A stretch of 8,926 nucleotides of DNA from Flavonifractor avicola (GTDB lineage: Bacteria; Bacillota; Clostridia; Oscillospirales; Oscillospiraceae). The notes beneath the pieces were generated by a model. The model was not told the DNA's origin and did not search any database. It was given only the letters and a program-made list of their open reading frames with translations. Shown here one piece after another: positions 1-5,001 of this stretch (positions are counted from its first letter, which is position 1; every line of letters begins with the position of its first letter). Location of the stretch: assembly GCA_019116915.1 (NCBI GenBank), contig DXAS01000097.1, forward strand, positions 1 to 8,926, given 5' to 3'. The position numbers and the translations under genes are program-made.

Positions 1-319
1 CCATGGAACCCTTCACATGGTTGATGACCATGGGCTGGGCATTGGTACGGCTCTTGCGGCCGGTGGTGGCGTAGCGCACATGACCCACGGCCATACTGCC
101 GGGACCCAGGTGCTCCAGAACTTCAGGGGTAAATACTTCGCTGACCAGTCCCACGTCCTTGTGGCTGGTGATGACGCCATCGTCATTGATGGCCATACCG
201 GCGCTCTCCTGGCCCCGGTGTTGGAGGGCATAGAGCGCGTTGTAAGTAACAGAGGCGGCGTGGGTCATACCGGCCACACATACGCCGAAAACACCACATT
301 CTTCATGAATTGTTGCCAT
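1..319 (-). CDS. purF: Amidophosphoribosyltransferase PurF, N-terminal 106 residues (cut by window edge)
   Basis: PurF catalyses the first committed step of purine synthesis, transferring glutamine-derived ammonia onto PRPP to give 5-phosphoribosylamine in the cytoplasm. Only the start of the glutaminase (class II, N-terminal nucleophile) domain lies inside the window. The protein begins MATIHEECGVFGV, so Cys8 would become the nucleophile after removal of a seven-residue propeptide, as in Bacillus-type PurF. Other conserved glutaminase elements are present: LQHRGQESAGMA (32-43), GHVRYATTG (79-87) and the QP pair at 95-96. The ATG at 319 is chosen because an AAGGAAG ribosome binding site sits 7 nt upstream (327-333) and because it gives the expected propeptide. 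It is the last visible gene of the purE operon, 52 nt after the paralog upstream. The rest of the protein, including the phosphoribosyltransferase domain, is outside the window. Identification is near certain. Confidence 0.96.
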   Translation of the reverse strand, partial: MATIHEECGVFGVCVAGMTHAASVTYNALYALQHRGQESAGMAINDDGVITSHKDVGLVSEVFTPEVLEHLGPGSMAVGHVRYATTGRKSRTNAQPMVINHVKGSM

Positions 320-356
320 GGTTTTTCTTCCTTTGCGTCAGGGGCTTGGACGTGGA

Positions 357-373
357 AACCGGACGGACCGGTT
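357..373 (-). other. Small intercistronic hairpin between the PurF paralog and purF
   Basis: AACCGG (357-362) and CCGGTT (368-373) can form a 6-bp stem with a 5-nt loop. It overlaps the TAA stop of the upstream gene and precedes the purF ribosome binding site. No T-tract follows on the minus strand, so it is not a terminator. It could be a minor mRNA stability or translation element, or chance. Confidence 0.25.
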
Positions 374-1793
374 ATTCCTTGCCGGTCCAGCAGTAGGTAC
401 AGATTTTGTCGCGGTCAATGCCGATGGCCTCCAGCAGGCCATCCAGAGACTGATAGCCCAGGGAATCAAAGCCCATTTCCTTACAGATGGCCTTGAGCAT
501 ACACTGGCCTCGCTCTGTGGAGGAGTCGGCATATTCCTCCAGGTGCTGCTGCCCCTCGTCACCCTCCAGGTTCTGGATGGTGCGCCGGGCCAGCAGCTCC
601 ATGTCGGAGTTGCTGCGGGAGAAGTTCAGATATTTGCAGCCGTACATGATGGGGGGGCAGGCCGAGCGCATATGAACTTCTTCAGCACCAGACTCGTAGA
701 GAAATTCTACCGTTTCTCTCAGCTGGGTGCCGCGGACGATGGAGTCGTCCACAAAGAGCAGCTTCTTGCCCTCGATGAGCTCGGGCACGGGAATCTGTTT
801 CATTTTGGCCACCTGGTTGCGGGCCGCCTGATTGGCGGGCATGAAGGAACGGGGCCAGGTGGGGGTGTATTTGACGAAGGGGCGGGCAAAGGGCTTACCG
901 CTGCGGTTGGCAAAGCCGATGGCGTGGGGCACGCCGGAGTCAGGCACACCGGCCACGTAGTCCACCTTGGGCAGCTGGCCCTTCTGGACCTCGTCCCGGG
1001 CCATGATCTCGCCGTTGCGGTAGCGCATAACCTCCACGTTGACTCCCTCGTAGTTGGAGTTGGGGTAGCCGTAGTAGGTCCACAGGAAGGCGCAGATCTT
1101 CATTTTGTCTCCGGCAGGGGCCAGGGTCTCCCAGCCTCTGGCGGTTACCTTGACCACCTCGCCGGGGCCAAGCTCGTAGGCGTCGATGTAGCCCAGCTTG
1201 TGGTAGGCGAAGGATTCAAAGGAGACGCAGCAGCCCTCGTCGTTCTGGCCGATGAGTACCGGCAGACGGCCCAGCTTGTCCCGGGCGGCGATGATGCCGT
1301 CGGGGGTGAGGATGAGCATGGTGCAGGAGCCATCGATCTCCTCCTGGGCGTGGCGGATGCCGGACACCAGGTCGTCCTTCTGGTTGATGAGGGCGGCGGC
1401 CAGCTCGGTAGCGTTCACCTTACCCGAACTCATGGCCATAAACTGGTGACCATGGTCGGAGAAGTACCGCTCAATCAGCGCCTCGGAGTTGTTGATGATG
1501 CCCACCGTAATGATGGCGTACAGACCCAGATGGGAGCGTACCAGGAGGGGCTGAGGGTCGGTGTCGCTGATGCAGCCGATGGCGGAACAGCCCTTGAACT
1601 CGGCCAGGTCTTTGTCGAACTTGGTACGGAAGGGGGTGTTCTCGATATTGTGGATCTGGCGCTGAAAGCCGATCTTGGGATCATAGACCGCCATGCCGCC
1701 CCGCTTGGTACCCAGGTGGGAATGGTAGTCGGTGCCGAAGAACACGTCCATGACGCAGTCGCGCTTAGAGATAGTGCCAAAGAAACCGCCCAT
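372..1793 (-). CDS. PurF paralog: amidophosphoribosyltransferase-like protein lacking the glutaminase nucleophile
   Basis: This 473-residue protein has the PurF architecture: an N-terminal glutaminase-like fold followed by a type I phosphoribosyltransferase domain. The PRPP-binding signature LLFVDDSIVRGTQ (345-357) and the preceding loop KYTPTWPRSFMPANQ (308-322) are intact. Four cysteines line up with the Fe-S ligands of Bacillus PurF: C234, C386 and the pair C465/C468 in KICTYC. The glutaminase half is degenerate. The protein starts MGGFFGT where active enzymes have MCGIFG, so the nucleophilic Cys is Gly. RGQES is replaced by KRGGMA, the Arg of GHVRYATTG is absent, and the HNG oxyanion motif reads TVG. 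It lies 3 nt after purC and 52 nt before canonical purF, so it is co-transcribed with both. Databases usually label this family amidophosphoribosyltransferase. I infer it cannot use glutamine and may use free ammonia, pair with PurF, or be regulatory. The first Met is chosen because MGGFFGT aligns with the family start and GGGGGA lies about 10 nt upstream. Confidence 0.9.
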   Translation of the reverse strand: MGGFFGTISKRDCVMDVFFGTDYHSHLGTKRGGMAVYDPKIGFQRQIHNIENTPFRTKFDKDLAEFKGCSAIGCISDTDPQPLLVRSHLGLYAIITVGIINNSEALIERYFSDHGHQFMAMSSGKVNATELAAALINQKDDLVSGIRHAQEEIDGSCTMLILTPDGIIAARDKLGRLPVLIGQNDEGCCVSFESFAYHKLGYIDAYELGPGEVVKVTARGWETLAPAGDKMKICAFLWTYYGYPNSNYEGVNVEVMRYRNGEIMARDEVQKGQLPKVDYVAGVPDSGVPHAIGFANRSGKPFARPFVKYTPTWPRSFMPANQAARNQVAKMKQIPVPELIEGKKLLFVDDSIVRGTQLRETVEFLYESGAEEVHMRSACPPIMYGCKYLNFSRSNSDMELLARRTIQNLEGDEGQQHLEEYADSSTERGQCMLKAICKEMGFDSLGYQSLDGLLEAIGIDRDKICTYCWTGKE

Positions 1794-1796
1794 GCC

Positions 1797-2516
1797 TTAC
1801 TTGTCCCCCATCAGACGGCGCATGACCTCTTCATAGGCCTCTTCGGCGCCGCCCAGATCCCGGCGGAAGCGGTCCTTGTCCAGCTTCTCGTGGGTCTTCT
1901 CATCCCACAGGCGGCAGGTGTCGGGGGAGATCTCGTCGGCCAGCACGATGGTGCCGTCGGCGGTCTTGCCGAACTCCAGCTTGAAGTCCACCAGATCGAT
2001 GCCGATCTCCTTCATGAAGCCCTTCAGCAGGTCGTTGACAGCAAAGGCGTACTTCTTGATGAGCTCGATCTCTTCCTTGGTGGCCAGCTTCAGGGCCAGA
2101 GCGTGATAGTCGTTGATGAGGGGATCGCCCAGGTCGTCGTTCTTATAGGAGAACTCGATGGTGGGCTCGTCAAACACGATGCCCTCCTCCACGCCATAGC
2201 GCTTGGCGAAGGAACCGGCGGAAATGTTGCGGATAATGACCTCCAGGGGGACGATGGATACCTTCTTCACGGCGGTCTCGCGGTCGCTGAGCTCCTCCAC
2301 ATAGTGGGTAGGCACGCCCTTCTCCTCCAGGCGGCGCATCAGGTTGTTGGTCATGCGGTTGTTGATGGCGCCCTTACCGGTGATGGTGCCCTTCTTCAGG
2401 CCGTTGAAAGCGGTAGCGTCGTCCTTGTAGGACACAATGACCACCTGGGGATCGTTGCTGGCGAAAACCTTCTTAGCCTTGCCTTCGTAGAGCTGCTCTT
2501 TCTTCTCGTAAGCCAT
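1797..2516 (-). CDS. purC: Phosphoribosylaminoimidazole-succinocarboxamide (SAICAR) synthase PurC
   Basis: PurC joins CAIR and aspartate with ATP to make SAICAR, directly after the PurE step. At 239 residues it has the normal length of a stand-alone bacterial enzyme. The signature motifs are visible in order: LYEGKAKK (9-16, nucleotide-binding strand), GKGAINN (47-53), PLEVIIRNISAGS (90-102), DFKLEFG (177-183), ADEISPDTCRLWD (193-205) and DKDRFRRDLGG (213-223). The ATG at 2516 follows an AGGAG ribosome binding site (2526-2530) with 9-nt spacing. The gene starts 37 nt after purE and ends 3 nt before the PurF paralog, which fits translation within a single operon. No unusual residue was seen. 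It has no TTA, CTA or TCA codons, which leaves a long open frame on the opposite strand that should be ignored. Confidence 0.98.
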   Translation of the reverse strand: MAYEKKEQLYEGKAKKVFASNDPQVVIVSYKDDATAFNGLKKGTITGKGAINNRMTNNLMRRLEEKGVPTHYVEELSDRETAVKKVSIVPLEVIIRNISAGSFAKRYGVEEGIVFDEPTIEFSYKNDDLGDPLINDYHALALKLATKEEIELIKKYAFAVNDLLKGFMKEIGIDLVDFKLEFGKTADGTIVLADEISPDTCRLWDEKTHEKLDKDRFRRDLGGAEEAYEEVMRRLMGDK

Positions 2517-2553
2517 GACGTGATGCTCCTTTTTCTATTCTAAATTGATTTGA

Positions 2554-3045
2554 TTACAGTTTTTCTACAATATGGCGGTCTTTTTCCATCACTTCTTCCG
2601 CCATGCGGGCCTTGAACTGGACCAGCTTGTCGGTCAGTTCGGGATCGGACAGGGCCAGCATCTGAGCGGCCAGGATAGCGGCGTTGTCAGCGCCATCCAC
2701 CGCCACGCAGGCCACGGGGATGCCCTTGGGCATCTGGACCATGGACAGCAGAGAGTCCAGGCCGCCCATCATGGATGTCTTGATGGGAACGCCGATGACG
2801 GGCAGGGTGGTGTAGGCGGCCAGCACACCGGCCAGATGGGCGGCCTTGCCGGCAGCGGCAATGATAACACCGAAACCGTTTTCCATGGCGTGGGAGGCCA
2901 GTTCCTCAGCGGCGGCAGGGGTGCGGTGGGCGGAAATAATGCGGACCTCAGCGGGAATGCCGAAGGACTGCAGACGCTGGATGCAGGGGCGCATGGTGTC
3001 CAGATCGGAGTCGGAACCCATGACAACAGCAACTTTTTTGCTCAT
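2554..3045 (-). CDS. purE: N5-carboxyaminoimidazole ribonucleotide mutase PurE (class I)
   Basis: PurE converts N5-CAIR to CAIR in purine synthesis, acting before PurC. The 163-residue length is typical of class I bacterial PurE. Conserved elements are GSDSD (10-14, phosphate binding), SAHRTP (38-43, with the catalytic His at 40), AAAGKAAHLAG (63-73, the flexible active-site loop, with HLAG in place of the common HLPG), GLDSLLSMVQMPKG (95-108) and the C-terminal NAAILAAQ helix (121-128). The ATG at 3045 has a perfect AGGAGG ribosome binding site (3051-3056) 5 nt upstream. It is the first enzyme gene of the operon. No promoter is visible between it and the upstream leader terminator, so its transcription appears to depend on readthrough of that terminator. 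Confidence 0.98.
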   Translation of the reverse strand: MSKKVAVVMGSDSDLDTMRPCIQRLQSFGIPAEVRIISAHRTPAAAEELASHAMENGFGVIIAAAGKAAHLAGVLAAYTTLPVIGVPIKTSMMGGLDSLLSMVQMPKGIPVACVAVDGADNAAILAAQMLALSDPELTDKLVQFKARMAEEVMEKDRHIVEKL

Positions 3046-3083
3046 AAGACCCTCCTGTATACCTAAAAATTTTTCAGGGCTGG

Positions 3084-3122
3084 AAAAAATAAATCAGGGC
3101 ATCCGGTATACGGATGCCCTGA
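3084..3122 (-). terminator. Intrinsic terminator in the purE leader (probable attenuator)
   Basis: On the minus strand TCAGGGCATCCG pairs perfectly with CGGATGCCCTGA (plus-strand arms 3111-3122 and 3094-3105), a 12-bp stem with a 5-nt loop. It is followed by TTTATTTTTT (3093-3084). The stem begins 5 nt after the stop codon of the leader peptide and lies about 40 nt upstream of the purE ribosome binding site. Its position between the promoter and the first enzyme gene makes it a conditional terminator rather than the end of a gene. A ribosome paused at the leader stop codon would cover the 5' arm and prevent the stem from forming. Confidence 0.88.
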
Positions 3123-3127
3123 CGGTT

Positions 3128-3202
3128 TCAGACCCTGAGGTTGGACAGGTTGGTGCCGTGGATGGATCGCCAGTTTGCGTAAAACCAGTGCAGTGATGAC
3201 AT
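3128..3202 (-). CDS. 24-residue leader peptide of the purE operon
   Basis: This short frame runs from ATG at 3202 to TGA at 3128 on the minus strand and encodes 24 residues, including the run LHWFYANWR at 4-12. It has one of the best ribosome binding sites in the window: GGGGAGG with GGAGG 7 nt before the ATG. It begins about 28 nt downstream of a strong promoter. His5, Trp6, Phe7, Tyr8 and Trp11 form an aromatic cluster, and the stop codon is 5 nt before an intrinsic terminator. That arrangement is the classic layout of a translated attenuator or an arrest peptide. I do not recognise the peptide. Its size and Trp content recall TnaC, but the sequence is not the same. Possible roles are sensing charged tRNA for Trp/His/aromatics or ligand-dependent stalling. 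A small free-standing protein is less likely. Confidence 0.72.
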   Translation of the reverse strand: MSSLHWFYANWRSIHGTNLSNLRV

Positions 3203-3236
3203 CCCCGTACCTCCCCATTTGTTTGATTCATGTAAA

Positions 3237-3265
3237 ATAATATCGGATTTTTTTGTGCTTGGCAA
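3237..3265 (-). promoter_or_regulatory. Sigma70/SigA-type promoter of the purE operon
   Basis: On the minus strand a TTGCCA -35 box (3260-3265) and a TATTAT -10 box (3237-3242) are separated by exactly 17 nt, with a run of seven A residues in the spacer. Transcription should start around 3228-3232, giving a short untranslated stretch before the leader peptide. No PurR box or purine riboswitch core was recognised next to it. Confidence 0.8.
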
Positions 3266-3287
3266 GGGCACTGGTGGATTTTTGTCT

Positions 3288-3296
3288 TGTTATACA
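3288..3296 (+). promoter_or_regulatory. Possible extended -10 promoter for cls
   Basis: TGTTATACA on the plus strand fits an extended -10 element (TGn followed by TATACA at 3291-3296). The -35 position, 17 nt upstream, has no good match. The start would be near 3303, leaving a leader of about 124 nt before the cls start codon. The site lies only 23 nt from the -35 box of the divergent pur promoter, so polymerases at the two sites could interfere. Confidence 0.4.
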
Positions 3297-3342
3297 ACTT
3301 TGACGAAAAAAGGAAGGGGTACGTTGTGGAAGAAGAGAGGAA

Positions 3343-3373
3343 CCGCTCCGAAAGAGGTTGCGTTCCGGAGCGG
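3343..3373 (+). other. Hairpin in the cls 5' leader
   Basis: CCGCTCCG (3343-3350) and CGGAGCGG (3366-3373) form a perfect 8-bp GC-rich stem around a 15-nt loop. There is no T-tract, so it is not a terminator. It lies between the putative cls promoter and the cls ribosome binding site and could affect mRNA stability or translation of cls. Confidence 0.4.
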
Positions 3374-3411
3374 CAGAGGCTATACTTGCCATAGAAAGAA
3401 TCCGTCGAAAA

Positions 3412-3420
3412 GGGGAGGTG
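3412..3420 (+). promoter_or_regulatory. Ribosome binding site that decides the cls start
   Basis: GGGGAGGTG ends 6 nt before a GTG codon at 3427. The first possible start of this frame, a TTG at 3358, has no comparable site and would add 23 charged residues in front of the membrane segments. The GTG start is therefore preferred. Confidence 0.82.
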
Positions 3421-3426
3421 GCCCGA

Positions 3427-4956
3427 GTGAAATCCAGCCGGAACGAGACGGTAAAAAACAGTGTGGGACGAGCGCTGTTCGTGGCTCTCAGCGTACTGCT
3501 CCAGGTGGCCTGGATCGTAGGGCTGGTACTGCTGCTCAACGATTATTATTATGCTGTCTCTCTTATTACCAGCGTGCTGGCCTTCCTGGTGGTGCTCAAT
3601 CTCTATGGCAAGCAGATGACTGGCCCTATGAAGGCATCCTGGATCATTTTGATCCTCTTTTTCCCTGTGATGGGCCTGTGCATCTATCTGATGTTTGGAC
3701 GTCCCAACTGTACCCGTGTCATGCGCCGGCGGTTTGAGCGCCTCCAGCAGCGGACCCAGGACCTCCTGCCCGACAGTGAGACGGTGCTGGCCCGGATGGA
3801 GGAGCAGGACAAGGGGATCGCCAATCAGCTGCGCTATCTCTCACGACGGGCCGGGTTTCCGGCCTATGAGAATACCGATGTAGAGTATTATGCCACGGCG
3901 GAAGAGGGGCTGGAAGCCCAGAAGCAGGCCCTGCGGCAGGCGGAACACTTTATCTTTATGGAGTACCACGCCATTGAGGACTCCCAATCCTTCCACGGCC
4001 TGGAGGAGATTCTGGTGGAGAAGGTCCGGCAGGGTGTGGAAGTGCGGCTGCTGTACGACGACATGGGCAGCATGGGCTTTATCAGCCCGGCTTTCATCAA
4101 GCGGATGGAAAAGCTGGGCATCCAGTGCCGGGTATTCAATCCCCTGATGCCGGTACTCAATATTTTTATGAACAACCGGGATCACCGGAAGATTACCGTC
4201 ATTGACGGCAAGGTGGGCTTTACGGGCGGTTACAATCTGGCGGACGAGTACTTTAACCTGACGCATCCCTTTGGTTGGTGGAAAGACACAGGGGTCAAGC
4301 TGACGGGGGATGCAGTGCCCAGCCTGACGGTGATGTTTCTGACCATGTGGAACGGAATCAAGGAGACCGACAAGGACTTTACCTCCTACCTGCCCAAAGT
4401 GGACTATCAGGCCAGAGAGCGGTGTGTGGTGGTCCCCTATGGGGACAGCCCTCTGGACAATGAACGGGTGGGGGAGACGGTCTACCTGAATATGGTCAAA
4501 AACGCCAAGGACTATGTATATGCCATTACGCCCTACCTGATTTTGGACGACGAGCTCATCTCGGAGTTGACTCTGGCGGCTATGCGGGGGGTGGAGGTGC
4601 GGATCATCACTCCCGGTATCCCGGATAAAACGCTAGTCTACAAGGTGACCCGCTCCTATTATGGATGCCTGGCGGACCGTGGCGTGCGGATTTTTGAGTA
4701 TACCCCCGGCTTCTGCCACGCCAAGATGATGCTGTGCGACGGGGAGACGGCGGCAGTGGGTACCATCAATCTGGATTATCGCAGCCTGTATCTCCACTTT
4801 GAAAACGGTGTGTTCCTCTATGACTGCAAGGCGGTGGAAGATGTGGGGAAGGATTTTGTGGAGACCTTTGCCCAGTGCCGGGAGGTCACAAAGGATTACC
4901 GGGGCAGGAAGCTGGGCCTGGGCCGGACGCTGCTGAGGCTCTTTGCCCCCTTGATG
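3427..4956 (+). CDS. cls: Cardiolipin synthase (phospholipase D family) with no stop codon before its terminator
   Basis: Cardiolipin synthase condenses two phosphatidylglycerol molecules into cardiolipin and glycerol at the cytoplasmic membrane. From the GTG at 3427 the protein has three hydrophobic segments (about 15-37, 42-59, 70-90), then two phospholipase D domains. Each carries an HKD motif: H253/K255/D260 in HRKITVIDGKVGFTGGYN and H431/K433/D438 in HAKMMLCDGETAAVGT. The body ends in LLRLFAPLM, residue 510, which matches the usual family C-terminus and length, so the end is given as 4956. The next codons are CAA CAG AAA AAG and no stop follows. The frame runs through the terminator hairpin and on, antisense to glgX, to 7170. 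CAA at 4957 is one C-to-T change from TAA. Either a stop was lost by mutation or sequencing error, or the transcript really is nonstop and is rescued by trans-translation. The gene stands alone, divergent from the pur operon. Confidence 0.92.
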
Positions 4957-4962
4957 CAACAG

Positions 4963-4998
4963 AAAAAGCCTGCCGGAAATTTTCCGGCAGGCTTTTTT
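4963..4998. terminator. Bidirectional intrinsic terminator between cls and glgX
   Basis: AAAAAGCCTGCCGGAA (4963-4978) pairs with TTCCGGCAGGCTTTTT (4982-4997), a perfect 16-bp stem with a 3-nt loop. It has T-tracts on both strands: TTTTTT at 4993-4998 for cls, and the A-run at 4963-4967 read as T on the minus strand for glgX. The glgX stop codon lies 3 nt outside it. On the cls side the open frame enters the hairpin with no stop, and the last T codons (TTT TTT, 4993-4998) coincide with the expected transcript end. Confidence 0.94.
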
Positions 4999-5001
4999 GA
5001 A

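Noticed and set aside
357..373. Hairpin after the PurF paralog as a terminator
   Set aside because: The stem is only 6 bp and no T-tract follows on the minus strand; purF starts shortly after with a good ribosome binding site.
318..2543. Plus-strand open frame of 741 codons across the PurF paralog and purC
   Set aside because: It is in exact codon register with both minus-strand genes, so stops would need TTA, CTA or TCA codons in them, which this G/C-biased genome avoids. Its product is low-complexity and it lacks family motifs.
3046..3232. Guanine/adenine riboswitch or PurR box upstream of purE
   Set aside because: I looked on the minus strand for the purine riboswitch core and for PurR-box-like sequences and recognised neither. 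The leader is instead occupied by a short coding frame and a terminator.
3094..3297. 67-codon minus-strand frame starting at 3297
   Set aside because: Its start lies upstream of the predicted pur transcription start, it has no good ribosome binding site, and it ends inside the terminator stem. The 24-codon frame in another register has much better signals.
3358..3426. TTG at 3358 as the cls start
   Set aside because: It has no proper ribosome binding site and adds a 23-residue charged extension, whereas the GTG at 3427 follows a near-perfect site with ideal spacing.
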